From Bacteroidota bacterium (GTDB lineage Bacteria; Bacteroidota; Bacteroidia; Bacteroidales; Paludibacteraceae), in contig JAUZOM010000013.1 in the NCBI GenBank assembly GCA_030706465.1, forward strand, positions 1 to 39,883: DNA of 39,883 nt, written 5' to 3'. The notes under the pieces are model-generated. The model was not told the origin of the DNA. It was given only the letters and a program-made list of their open reading frames with translations, and searched no databases. Position numbers and translations under genes: made by a program. Positions 16,871 through 26,045 of this stretch are shown piece by piece; the stretch's first letter is position 1, and every line of letters starts with the position of its first letter.

Positions 16871-18085
16871 AATTAGTGGTATTTAGATTTATAGTGAAAA
16901 TTTAAAATCTCTCTTTCTGAAAGTTTCCTTAAATCCAACCGATTTAACCGGCTTAGCGCAAATAAAACTTACGCTCTTTCTATTCCATCTTTTCAGATGC
17001 AATTAGATATTGTTTTCGAATGTCCTTAACTGGGTAAAATTCATTTTTCTCATTAACTGTAGATTATATGAAAAATAAAGAGTTTTTTCTTTTTTATCGC
17101 AAGAAAAGGCTACATTTAAATAATCTAAAAATATCTGTTGTAAAATAACCCTACTTTCACTAATAAAACAAAGACCGGGAATCTATGTTTTATAAATTTC
17201 ACGCTTTGATTGTTATTCTTTCTAAAATTTCATCCTTTTCCTAAGTATTTCTATTAAATCATTTAAATATAAGTTGTTGACCCCAATAACTTAGAAGAAT
17301 CTATAGTTCATTTTTCAAAGAGGATTCAATGATCTGCAATAAACCTATTGAACGGGTCAGAATAAGTAATCCGGGGTCCGGGGTTATGAAATATACTTCT
17401 ACCTGCCTCCGCTCTTCCTCTTTCTTTCAAAATGCCTCTAAGCACATTGAAATAAAGTGAAAACAGGCTGAATATATCGATAAGTAGGAGGAATGGCCGG
17501 CTTAACTAGAAATGAGGAATAAGCGAGAAGTATACTCCTTAAAAATGCTTGCAGAAAAGGAAGCACAATTCAAGACAATGCTTGCCACCTTCAGCTTTCC
17601 TGTTTCGCCTCATTTGTTCCACCGCTCTTTCGCCATCTACTACTTAAGGTTAAACCGTATATAACCGCTATATAATCCCTATCTACATAAGTACGGAATT
17701 ATACGGTTTATATCATCTCTAAACAAATAGCGAACAGAAGGCGGATGGACACCCGGATACAAAAGCAGGATTCCTTGTAAGTGCACTTTCTGGAATTGAA
17801 AAGTTTCACGACGAAAATTCAAGGAAGAAAAAAGGCATTCTCATTCCCGGATTTCAGTCCAGTACGACAGCATTGGACTTGGTCGGGATAGCAGGACATG
17901 CATCAACCATTGACAGGTATTTATGGAGACATATCCCGGTTTTCCGCTTTCCTCTTTTTTCACCATTAACAGACACCGGGCCGACCGGAACCATTCAACT
18001 TAATCCCCAAGCGGTTTCGGAAAGGCAGTATTATTTAGTTATGAGGCATTTGCTTTATAACGGCCTTATTTAAGTTCACCCCAGA
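16871..18085. other. 1.2 kb intergenic region without a recognised gene
   Basis: No convincing gene. The first 400 bases are AT-rich, while 17340-18070 is closer to coding-like composition. The longest open stretch there (17873-18073, plus) has no start context, family motif or plausible protein composition. An imperfect inverted repeat has arms TAAACCGTATA (17651-17661) and TTATACGGTTTA (17699-17710), and a CCGGGGTCCGGGG repeat lies near 17371. It may be a decayed gene or a rearrangement scar. No tRNA or rRNA features were seen. Confidence 0.5.
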
Positions 18086-18118
18086 ATAAAAAATAACCGT
18101 GTATGACTACACGGTTAT
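18086..18118 (-). terminator. Intrinsic terminator of the second GH64 gene
   Basis: A perfect 11-base-pair stem, arms 18093-18103 (ATAACCGTGTA) and 18108-18118 (TACACGGTTAT), with a four-base loop. On the minus strand it is followed directly by TTTTTTATTC. It lies 77 bases past the GH64 stop codon, in the right orientation for that gene. Confidence 0.85.
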
Positions 18119-18194
18119 AAAAAACACAATTTATTCTTCCAGCCAGATTAGGTTAATCTTTCTATAAATCATTTACTTTCGCGTTGAATAAATA

Positions 18195-20312
18195 CTATTT
18201 TTTCATGATTTTCACAGTTTCGGTTAGTTGGTTTCCCTTCAACAGAAGCAGATAAATGCCTTTATTCAGGGGTTCAATATTTAAATTAAAATCAGTTTGT
18301 CCCTGGGGAACAGAAGTTTTAATCACTGCTCTTCCATTCGCATCGAAAAGGACAGCGTCTGAATACTTATTCTCGGGCACTTTAACAGCAATTAATCCCA
18401 ATGAAGGGTTCGGATACACAAAAGTAGAAACATCGGCTGACAGCGTCTTTAAATCGGTAGTCGTGCTACAATCACCGACGACATAGCTGTCGTTACCGGT
18501 CTGGCTGTTGTGTTGACCGCCGCCAGCTAAAGAATAGACATAATAGAAATAGATGACATCTCCTTTATAGGCGGAAGAAATACGGTAAGGGACATTTGGT
18601 TTGACCGTGTGTGCTCCAACGCTGTTCCAGTTATCTGGAGTTTTACTATAGAAGAACAGACAGGAAGTATCTCCCGTGCCAGCAACTGTGGGCATGAAGG
18701 TAAAGGTTGGATTCGATGAATCAGCGGACAGGGTAACCGAAAAGTCTCCATTCGCTGTATTGACAATGCATTTCGACTGAACAGATGCTTCCTTCACCGT
18801 TATCCCGGTAGAAAATCTGACAGTTCCTACCGAAGCGGTCACGATATAATTGCCGGCGACCATTGCCGAGAAGCGACCTGAATTATCGATCGTTCCACCA
18901 GTGGCGGACCAGATAGGTGTTATGTCCAGGGGCGTATTATCAGAGGTGTACCCGTTTGCCGTGAATTGCAGTACAGTCCCGGTTGGCAGGGTTGTGTTTG
19001 AAGGTGAAACGATAATGGTAGCGAGTTGATTGGTTGGCTCATTAGCGAAGCCGCCCACTGTAATTTTGACCAGTAGCGGATCCGTATTTTGGATTGTTGA
19101 AGAATTATCGAACACATCGTCATAGGCAAAAGCATACGTTTTAGAATTCAGGCTTATATCGCTTTGGTGGAAAAACCACACATACCGGTTGAAGGTATTG
19201 GTCTTGAAATATTTACTCCTATTGCTCCAATCCTGTGGTTGTCCGCTGGGAATGGTCAGGTCAATGGCTCCCCGGTTGACTGCGGCAGAGAATTGTGCCT
19301 GAAAAGCCTTGTCTGCGGAGGTACTGGGTGTAAAAAGTACGTCCTGTGCCAATACTCCCTTCCCCTCAATGGCTTCCTGGGTATTAGGTTCAGCGCTAAT
19401 CCAGGCTTCCGTACCATCGGCACCAGTCATTTTCAGCCTACCGCTATCCACTTTGCCCGTAAATTGTCCCATATCACCTAATCCAACAACCAGTTGATTC
19501 GTAGTGTAATAATTCCAAATACTATCCAGATAACCCTTCAGGTAATTTTTATAAGTACCTGTTTCAGAGAATTCCTGCAGCTTAGAAGGCTGCATAATAA
19601 TACCGCCCAACGGATCATTTCCCCATATATCAGTACGATAACAAGGAGCAAAAACGCTATTTTTAAATGTATCCTGCCACCGTTGGATAATATTTTGATG
19701 GGTCTGCAGCTCCCCAACCTTATTATGTGTGATCGTGCCTCCCGATTTACCGTATACTTCCAGTCCCATGGGATACTGGTAAGCATCCACCCGGGTGGTA
19801 TTGACCCACAAACCATTAGAGCCATTGGATAATTCTATGATCTCGAAACGGATTCCTGCATTCGGGTCGGTAGCGCTTTGAATATTCGGACCTGCATACC
19901 CGCCGGTCTGATGAAAATGAAACCAGAGAGGTTTTTTGAATGAGATAAAAAGACGGCAACCGGAAATCTGAGGCAGGTAGATAGTCCTATCTACCACCTG
20001 ACTTAATTTGGTAAACATGGGAGCATAGCCCCAGTCACCGTGAACTTTGTGGAGCGTATCCGCCAGAAATGTCATGGGTACCAGGGCCGGATTGGTGGAA
20101 CTATTGGCAGAGAAATCCACCCACACATCTCCCAAAGCAGCTGTCTTACCCACCATACCGATATAGATATCGCTATCAGCAAATGCAGGAGAGTTATTCA
20201 CGATCTGAAAAGGCAAGAGGACCTGGCTTACAACATGAATAAGCGGCAGACTGAAAAGCAACATTAAAACGCTAATACGTTTCATTGAGCAATGAATGGC
20301 TTTGTTTTTCAT
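18195..20312 (-). CDS. GH64 endo-beta-1,3-glucanase, second copy, with Ig-like, CBM56-like and T9SS sorting domains
   Basis: A 705-residue secreted enzyme with the same domain order as the GH64 at 3663-5777. The signal peptide ends near residue 30 (IHVVSQ). The GH64 domain covers about 31-425, with predicted catalytic E160 and D176 in FEIIELS and NTTRVDAYQY, again sixteen apart. A group 2 bacterial Ig-like domain follows (about 430-508; TPIWSATGGTIDNSGRF), then a CBM56-like module (about 513-615; TCLFFYSK, GDVIYFYYVYSLAGGG) and a T9SS type A domain (about 625-705, VYPNPS). Two starts are possible: the long one used here, or the internal ATG ten codons in, which gives a more compact signal peptide (MKRISVLMLLFSLP). 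It lies 75 bases beyond the GH2 gene, separated by a strong terminator. The DNA is noticeably richer in G+C than the first copy, so this is an older duplication or a separate acquisition. Confidence 0.9.
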   Translation of the reverse strand: MKNKAIHCSMKRISVLMLLFSLPLIHVVSQVLLPFQIVNNSPAFADSDIYIGMVGKTAALGDVWVDFSANSSTNPALVPMTFLADTLHKVHGDWGYAPMFTKLSQVVDRTIYLPQISGCRLFISFKKPLWFHFHQTGGYAGPNIQSATDPNAGIRFEIIELSNGSNGLWVNTTRVDAYQYPMGLEVYGKSGGTITHNKVGELQTHQNIIQRWQDTFKNSVFAPCYRTDIWGNDPLGGIIMQPSKLQEFSETGTYKNYLKGYLDSIWNYYTTNQLVVGLGDMGQFTGKVDSGRLKMTGADGTEAWISAEPNTQEAIEGKGVLAQDVLFTPSTSADKAFQAQFSAAVNRGAIDLTIPSGQPQDWSNRSKYFKTNTFNRYVWFFHQSDISLNSKTYAFAYDDVFDNSSTIQNTDPLLVKITVGGFANEPTNQLATIIVSPSNTTLPTGTVLQFTANGYTSDNTPLDITPIWSATGGTIDNSGRFSAMVAGNYIVTASVGTVRFSTGITVKEASVQSKCIVNTANGDFSVTLSADSSNPTFTFMPTVAGTGDTSCLFFYSKTPDNWNSVGAHTVKPNVPYRISSAYKGDVIYFYYVYSLAGGGQHNSQTGNDSYVVGDCSTTTDLKTLSADVSTFVYPNPSLGLIAVKVPENKYSDAVLFDANGRAVIKTSVPQGQTDFNLNIEPLNKGIYLLLLKGNQLTETVKIMKK

Positions 20313-20331
20313 AAATATAGTATTGGTATTT

Positions 20332-20380
20332 GTAAAAAATAATACATAAAGAGGTAGAAAACTTCACCTCTTTATGTATT
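20332..20380 (-). terminator. Intrinsic terminator of the 1272-residue GH2 gene
   Basis: A perfect 15-base-pair stem, arms 20341-20355 (AATACATAAAGAGGT) and 20366-20380 (ACCTCTTTATGTATT), with a ten-base loop. On the minus strand it is followed by ATTTTTTAC. It lies eight bases beyond the GH2 stop and ends that transcript before the GH64 gene. Confidence 0.88.
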
Positions 20381-20387
20381 ACGATGA

Positions 20388-23300
20388 TTAATGTGCCCTC
20401 CTGATAAGCTGTCCGTGAGAAGCTTTAGCATTGGTATTGAATTTCACCAGATACATGCCGGGATCGAGTTGAGAAAGATCGAGTTGATAATTAACCGTAT
20501 TCTTCACAACCTCGCTCTTTACTATTTGTCCTGCCACATTATAAATTTCCAGATTCCCGGCTTCAGGGATTCCGACTATCTTTACAAGTCCTGTTGTCGG
20601 GTTCGGATAAAAGCTTAACACACCCTGAGCGGATAATTTTTCAATATTGTTTACCATACTTATGGTGGTAATAGTAAAATTATCCGATATTCCTCCGATA
20701 GTAACCATAACAGAATACGTATTATCATATTGCGAGCCCGTTCCCAGTTTTACACGAATTGTATCCGTGTTATTAACCGTGGACGGATCGGTAGTAAAAA
20801 GACCATTATTAACCGAATAACTGGCAATTTCCGTATTATTTGAAATAGAAATGGTAGTCGCCCCATCGATACCCGTCACTATGAAAGGAGCGGACACACC
20901 AGACGAAAACACATCAGCTCCCGTTTGCGGAACGATATGAAACTGATCGGGTATGGTATCTTTCGGTGCTTCGTAGACCCTGAATTCATAAATCGAAGCC
21001 CAGCCGCCCGTATAGGTTGCCGCGCCGGAAATAGTCATACGGACAAAGCGCGCTGTTTGGGCTGGAAACTTTGTTGGGACAGTCAATGCACTGAGCGTAT
21101 TTTTTGTCTGATCGGACAATGTAAAATAGTCGGTGCCGTTGAGCGAGCCCTCCAGGAGAAATTTATAATCACGACTACCATACGGCATAAATTCAGTACT
21201 ATCAATTTTGTACGGTGATAATAAATCAACAACAAACGACTGAGGATAGGTGTTCGTTGCACCTGCCCATCGGGAGCTTACGCTTCCATCGTTTATTTTA
21301 ATCACATCATTACCTGTTTGCGACGAAGATGCAGTTACCGGTTTGTTCAGGGCCAGGTTCGGCGCTGCTAATGGAGCCTTTTTAGTCGTGATACTAAATA
21401 TATCTTTTGTACTGCCAATCGTTATGATAGCCGAACGTGTAGTCAGATACCGGGTATCGGAAGTCAATTTTACCCGGAGTTGGTCGCCGTTATTCACCAT
21501 ACCATTGTCAGATGTAAAAGTACCCCCATTGATGGAATAAGTAGCCGTATACCCAATCGCCGAAATTTGAATGGTTTGAGGTGTTGTTACACCCGATAAC
21601 GTGGTAATGCCCGAAGTTATTTCCGTATTGACTTCCGCATTCACCACATCATCGAAATGAAAAGTTGGAACTATCGGTGGATCGGTGGCATTGACAGTGA
21701 ACCCTTGCGGACGTTGGACTGTCAATCCGTCTATCAGATTAAATGCCTTTGAAGAAATGGTCGATGAAGCGGATGTTAAGCCAGCGGCGGTAACATTCAA
21801 TGTAAAGTCACCGGCAGTACGGGTTGCCCGTACAAAGACGCGGTTGATACCACATTCTGTATGCAGTGTATCCTGGTAAACACTGTTCTGGATGCCACTG
21901 TTATAACCACCCAGAAATGTTCCCTGCCCTGAATAGGTAAAACTTACCTTTCCATCCTGAGTTGGCACCCGAATGCCATTAGCATCCACAACTTCCACAT
22001 CGAACATCGCTACATCGTTTCCATCTGCGATAAAACCTGTCGGTCCTAAAATCGGGGTGAGCTTTAATTTAGCGGGGGCTCCGGCAGAAAGTATCTGCAT
22101 GGTCTTCGTTGCAACCCCGGCTACGTATCCAGTAGCTACGATTTTACCAGGCAACCAGGCTACATTGGAGAAAGTATATATAAACTGAGTCGACTTTACT
22201 CCCATTCCATAATCTTTTATCAGTTTACCGGATGGGTCATAGGTTGCCAGACTGACATTCTCCATATTGGAAATGACATAAACCGGCTTTACAGTTCCGG
22301 CAGGGTAGGTCCAGTGACCCAACAATTCAATATCAGCCGTATCACTTTGAACCGCTTTCATGGCATAATACGATTCTTTCGGAAGACGGGCTGCATCCAT
22401 TACCCCGCTCACCCGGCATACTTCGGTTTTTGCCATGCGCCCGTGGCTTACCCCATCGGCAAAGATAATCTTAGCGCCACCACACATGATGGAATTCAAT
22501 CCAAGTCCACCTCGTTTGGACCAACGGTCATTAAACTTTTTTACATTGTTGAGGGCCAAATCCTCACAACTGTTATACAGGAAGTCATCGACCGGATATT
22601 CTACAATCGTATTGGATGTATCAGCAATATTTTTATATCCGAAACTGGGGGGAGAATATTTATCCCACACGCGCCGGGGACTTTCACCCCGGGCATATTC
22701 CGCATCCCAGATTGGAATGGTGGCCGAAGTACCAACTCCATCCATGGTAGAACCGTATTCTTCATAAGCAGCCAGATCGGAATCCATGGAACGGGTCCCG
22801 CTAAAACGTCCTCCGTTCGGATCCCAGGTTTTGCGAACATTCTGCATTTCCTGCATATGTTCCGGAAGTATATGTTGATTACCCCCTTCAAAGAAAACAA
22901 TAGAAGGATTATTCCGATAGTAAATCGTCAGGTCGCGCATCACTTCTACCCGTTGATCCCATTGGCGACCGGTAGCATCCCCTTCTGCATCTCCGGCCGG
23001 ACAGGCGTAGATTGTACCAAATTTATCGGCCGCTTCCACATCCCGTTTACGAGGTCCGCAATGCATAGGACGAAGGAAATTGGCATTTGTCTGTTTCATA
23101 AGGCTAAAATCGTATTCAGCCAACCAGTTCGGAGCTACCCCCAGAGAAACCCATTCCATCGTTGTTCGGGGTGCAAATCCTTTCAGATATAAAAAGGTAC
23201 CATTGATCGAGAGCCCCTCCGCAGCATTAAATTCGACTTTCCGTACACCCAGTGGAGTTTGATAGACATCGAGCACCTTACCGGCATTTACCAGTTGAGA

Positions 23301-24206
23301 ATATACTTTGTACAAATTAGGATAACCGGGTGACCAGAATTTCACATTAGTCAACGGAATAGTGGTAGTAAGGATTTTTGTTTCGCCTGCTTTGAATGAA
23401 TTGGCTGGGACAGTATCCTGAGCAACCAAGTTTCCATCCCTGTCAACAATGGCCACAACATAATCTATGTTTGCAGGATCGGCATTGCTGTTCATTACCT
23501 GTGCTTCTACCGTTATATCAGCGGAACGCGCACTTATGTTAATATTGGTTGCATAAACATATGTACCGGTAGTTGCGAGATTATTGTACAGGGGTAGTGT
23601 CTGATAGATTTTATCCATCACGTGCAGATTTACGTTACTGACAATACCTCCAAAGTCAGGATTGAATGGCGGGGTGTGCCATACATAAGTTACTCCTGTT
23701 GCCACTTCTTTATATCCAAGCGAGTTATCTACTTTAACAGCCAATACATTTTCGACAGCGCCGAAATTTACATAGGCAGAAATATCGACCCCAAACGGAG
23801 TAATGCCATCTTCGCTACGTCCCACCCAGGTTCCATTGATATAAACTTCCCCTGCCTGACGGATGCCTTCAAATTCAACAAATACCTTTCGTCCGGTCAA
23901 GGAAGCATCCAGTTTAAAGTGTTTGCGATACCACGTTTTACCTGCCCATCCGTAATGCCCGCTTCCGGTAATCCAGATATTAAAAAAATCGAAATCATTA
24001 TAGGTGTGGGGCAAACTAACTGTTTTCCAAGCTGCATCATTGAAGGCTACCAGTTGTGAATTAGCCACATCAGCCTTGTTGAATTTCCAATCGTAATTCA
24101 AGTTGTATTTAATACGATTGTTTTGGGGAGTAGTATAAGTGCTACTAGCCGAGAGCGAAACTGCCGTGCAACAAGCCAGAATAAATAGCATAAAAGAATA
24201 CTTCAT
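20388..24206 (-). CDS. GH2-family glycosidase-like protein with CBM32-like and T9SS sorting domains; acid/base Glu replaced by Gln
   Basis: A 1272-residue secreted protein. The signal peptide is about residues 1-20. The GH2 N-terminal sugar-binding domain covers about 33-197 (YDWKFNKADV, LPHTYND, WYRKHF), the Ig-like domain about 205-322, and the TIM barrel about 323-650. The nucleophile region reads WDAEYARGE (E503). The usual acid/base motif GNE reads FFEGGNQ: Gln444 occupies the acid/base position, with Glu440 four residues earlier. The GESPRRVWDKYSPP stretch recalls divergent GH2 enzymes of algal polysaccharide clusters. A C-terminal GH2 Ig-like domain covers about 715-815. A repeated small domain occurs twice (about 868-945 and 1115-1190) around an F5/8 type C (CBM32-like) module (about 955-1085, NLALNKPVTASSS). 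The T9SS domain (about 1198-1272, FYPNPTTG) is last. Substrate unknown; beta-glucosidase or beta-galactosidase-type activity is possible if Glu440 or water takes over. Confidence 0.85.
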   Translation of the reverse strand: MKYSFMLFILACCTAVSLSASSTYTTPQNNRIKYNLNYDWKFNKADVANSQLVAFNDAAWKTVSLPHTYNDFDFFNIWITGSGHYGWAGKTWYRKHFKLDASLTGRKVFVEFEGIRQAGEVYINGTWVGRSEDGITPFGVDISAYVNFGAVENVLAVKVDNSLGYKEVATGVTYVWHTPPFNPDFGGIVSNVNLHVMDKIYQTLPLYNNLATTGTYVYATNINISARSADITVEAQVMNSNADPANIDYVVAIVDRDGNLVAQDTVPANSFKAGETKILTTTIPLTNVKFWSPGYPNLYKVYSQLVNAGKVLDVYQTPLGVRKVEFNAAEGLSINGTFLYLKGFAPRTTMEWVSLGVAPNWLAEYDFSLMKQTNANFLRPMHCGPRKRDVEAADKFGTIYACPAGDAEGDATGRQWDQRVEVMRDLTIYYRNNPSIVFFEGGNQHILPEHMQEMQNVRKTWDPNGGRFSGTRSMDSDLAAYEEYGSTMDGVGTSATIPIWDAEYARGESPRRVWDKYSPPSFGYKNIADTSNTIVEYPVDDFLYNSCEDLALNNVKKFNDRWSKRGGLGLNSIMCGGAKIIFADGVSHGRMAKTEVCRVSGVMDAARLPKESYYAMKAVQSDTADIELLGHWTYPAGTVKPVYVISNMENVSLATYDPSGKLIKDYGMGVKSTQFIYTFSNVAWLPGKIVATGYVAGVATKTMQILSAGAPAKLKLTPILGPTGFIADGNDVAMFDVEVVDANGIRVPTQDGKVSFTYSGQGTFLGGYNSGIQNSVYQDTLHTECGINRVFVRATRTAGDFTLNVTAAGLTSASSTISSKAFNLIDGLTVQRPQGFTVNATDPPIVPTFHFDDVVNAEVNTEITSGITTLSGVTTPQTIQISAIGYTATYSINGGTFTSDNGMVNNGDQLRVKLTSDTRYLTTRSAIITIGSTKDIFSITTKKAPLAAPNLALNKPVTASSSQTGNDVIKINDGSVSSRWAGATNTYPQSFVVDLLSPYKIDSTEFMPYGSRDYKFLLEGSLNGTDYFTLSDQTKNTLSALTVPTKFPAQTARFVRMTISGAATYTGGWASIYEFRVYEAPKDTIPDQFHIVPQTGADVFSSGVSAPFIVTGIDGATTISISNNTEIASYSVNNGLFTTDPSTVNNTDTIRVKLGTGSQYDNTYSVMVTIGGISDNFTITTISMVNNIEKLSAQGVLSFYPNPTTGLVKIVGIPEAGNLEIYNVAGQIVKSEVVKNTVNYQLDLSQLDPGMYLVKFNTNAKASHGQLIRRAH

Positions 24207-24380
24207 AAGTAAAATGTATAAAAAGGATTGAGTTTATAAATGTCCTAAAGTGGCTCCGGGTCAATTTAGGGTATCAGAGGTTTTTCACCTCAATTTAATT
24301 GAGAATTTAAGCATTAGAATAGATTTCAGTTAAATCTTTAACGACTTAATTGACTCATTACTAATTTTTTTCGGTATATA

Positions 24381-24430
24381 AACTCTCCCCAGCCCCTTTT
24401 CGAAAGAGGAGGAAATTAAGGGGAGGTGTT
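24381..24430. repeat. REP-like palindromic repeat
   Basis: A C-rich arm (CTCCCCAGCCCC) and a G-rich arm (AAGGGGAGG) flank an inner palindrome around TTTCGAAAG. GC-rich elements of this kind, with CCCC and GGGG arms between genes, are common interspersed repeats in Bacteroidota. It lies 30 bases downstream of the GH16 stop codon and may help end or protect that mRNA. The rest of the gap to the GH2 start holds only a short CTCAATTTAATTGAG palindrome at 24289-24303. Confidence 0.6.
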
Positions 24431-24459
24431 TTATAAAGGGCTATTCAGCTTCAGAATAA

Positions 24460-25653
24460 TTATTTTTTTGTTATTTGATGAGTTTCCACTTTCCCATTAC
24501 TATCCATTATTTTCACCAAATAGTTTCCAGAAGGAAGAGAAGAAGTATCAATCGAAGTCTTGTTTGTAACGCTCATCACTTCCTGACCGGCCATATTGAT
24601 AAATACAACTTTAGTTGGGTGGTTATTTGCTTCAATATTGATATGATCGTTTGCCGGGTTTGGATAAATCCTGTATTGGTCATCTGCTTTCACGTCATTC
24701 ACTCCTGTGGGGGCGAGTGCCGGCCCGGTATAGGCTTCATCAGCGGTACCTTGTTGATATACTTTTACGTAATCGACATACATGTTTGCCGTGTAACTGT
24801 TGGCAGCATTTAAGGCAGTTACGTTGTTAATATCATGAATCCCAGTAAAATCTCCACCAATTGCCAGATTGAAAAGCACATAGAATTGTTGGTGGAAATA
24901 ATGAGCAGGATTTGGTGCAACATCCGCTTGATTAATGGCCATGTGGGCAAGAGGAGTAGCTGCAGGATTCACATCTAAATCGAGATAGGTTTCCATATAA
25001 TCCGTATTCCAAATTAACGTATATAAATGAAAGTCATCCTGAATACTACTTGCAGCAGTAGCGTCCTGTCCCCAATTCGGATGGTTTTGCCAGGTTTCTC
25101 CCCAATGATACCAGCTGCTGTAATATTTATCCTGGGTACCTCTATTTATACCATTGGTATTTCCCATCTCCAGAATATCAATTTCGCCGCAGGCAGGCCA
25201 TCCAAAGTTAATTCCCATCATCCAAAAAGCCGGCCATAGTCCGTTAGCAGTATGAGGCAATTTTATACGGGCTTCTATTTTCCCATGCTTAAAAGACATT
25301 TTACCAAAAGTCTTGAGACGTCCTGAAGTACAGGTTTTACCGGCATAATTTTCTTTTTTAGCAGAAATGATTAAGCACCCAACCCCTGATATTGGCTCTT
25401 TACCTACTGAAATATTTTCACGGCGGTAATACTCCAGCTCATTGTTGCCTCCTCCACCACCATCTAACTCTACTACCCAGTTATTGGTTTCATCGAGTGT
25501 GGTGCCATTAAAATCATCCTGCCATACCAGCGTGTACCCGGAAGCCGTACTATTGAGACCTGAATTGGATTTATAAGGAAAAGACTGGGCAAAAGCCACA
25601 TGAAAAGTGAATGCCAAAAAAGAGATGAGAAATAGTTTTTTTAATTGATTCAT
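24460..25653 (-). CDS. GH16 laminarinase (endo-beta-1,3-glucanase) with T9SS sorting domain
   Basis: A 397-residue secreted enzyme. The signal peptide ends near residue 22 (HVAFA|Q). The GH16 domain covers about 38-305 (YTLVWQDDFNG to MYVDYVKVYQQG), with active site EIDILEMG (E157 nucleophile, D159, E162 acid/base) and the substrate-cleft residues GLWPAFWMMG. A short linker leads to a T9SS type A domain (about 316-397; IYPNPANDHINIE, INMAGQEVMSV, SSLPSGNYLVKI). It is closely related to the GH16 at 11671-12630 and nearly identical to the partial gene at 39144-39883. The upstream side faces the repeat-protein genes across a 392-base gap containing hairpins. The activity is well supported by family; beta-1,3 rather than mixed-linkage specificity is inferred from the GH64 neighbours. 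Confidence 0.93.
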   Translation of the reverse strand: MNQLKKLFLISFLAFTFHVAFAQSFPYKSNSGLNSTASGYTLVWQDDFNGTTLDETNNWVVELDGGGGGNNELEYYRRENISVGKEPISGVGCLIISAKKENYAGKTCTSGRLKTFGKMSFKHGKIEARIKLPHTANGLWPAFWMMGINFGWPACGEIDILEMGNTNGINRGTQDKYYSSWYHWGETWQNHPNWGQDATAASSIQDDFHLYTLIWNTDYMETYLDLDVNPAATPLAHMAINQADVAPNPAHYFHQQFYVLFNLAIGGDFTGIHDINNVTALNAANSYTANMYVDYVKVYQQGTADEAYTGPALAPTGVNDVKADDQYRIYPNPANDHINIEANNHPTKVVFINMAGQEVMSVTNKTSIDTSSLPSGNYLVKIMDSNGKVETHQITKK

Positions 25654-25854
25654 AATAATGACTGTAATAATGTTATTTTGACAATATATATTCAGAATGT
25701 TTTTAAAAATTGAAACGTAGAATAGTGTATGATTAGGGTAAGGGACGAATTTATTATACGGGAAATGAACTAATTAAATTTGCCGTTAAGCAATCAATAT
25801 CCATAGAAAAGATTAATTCAACAAAAAATGTTGTTTGTGGACATTAACCGTTAT

Positions 25855-26009
25855 TATATTGTCTATCTCCTACGGAGAAAAAGATCTGATAAATAACAAT
25901 ACTTTATTGATATCTAACTCCTGACGGAGTATATTCATCGAATAGTTTATGTTTTCCCAAAAGTACCTTATTTCTCATTGAACCATAAAACCAACGAAGC
26001 ATGAGATAA
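25855..26009. repeat. Cluster of short interspersed palindromes
   Basis: Two related palindromic words, ATCTCCTACGGAGA (about 25866-25879) and AACTCCTGACGGAGT (about 25917-25930), are followed by an inverted repeat with arms 25966-25978 (CCTTATTTCTCAT) and 26001-26011 (ATGAGATAAGG). CTCC(T)NACGGAG words are common intergenic repeats in Bacteroidota. The rest of this 392-base gap upstream of the GH16 gene shows no gene; its promoter must lie at about 25660-25860. Confidence 0.5.
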
Positions 26010-26037
26010 GGTCCATGGAGACGCATCTCCATGAACC
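26010..26037 (-). terminator. Hairpin after the 1228-residue protein gene
   Basis: Arms 26010-26021 and 26026-26037 pair over twelve positions with one mismatch (core CATGGAGA, CGCA, TCTCCATG), nine bases beyond the stop. There is no T run on the minus strand, so it may be a repeat element or an mRNA-stabilising 3' structure rather than a true terminator. Confidence 0.5.
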
Positions 26038-26045
26038 CTAAAGAA

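Noticed and set aside
17371-17400. Possible tRNA fragment around the GGTCCGGGG words
   Set aside because: No cloverleaf arms or TTC loop could be folded around it; it looks like a short GC-rich duplication.
19164-19832. Several plus-strand frames of about 60-110 codons opposite the second GH64 gene
   Set aside because: All are shadows of the GH64 coding strand, with no start context or family signature.
22314-23192. A 292-codon open frame on the plus strand opposite the first GH2 gene
   Set aside because: It is antisense to a well-supported GH2 coding region, has no recognisable domain, and its composition is that of the complement of a conserved gene.
26010-26037. Strong intrinsic terminator
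   Set aside because: The stem is good but no T run follows on the minus strand; kept only as a moderate-confidence hairpin.
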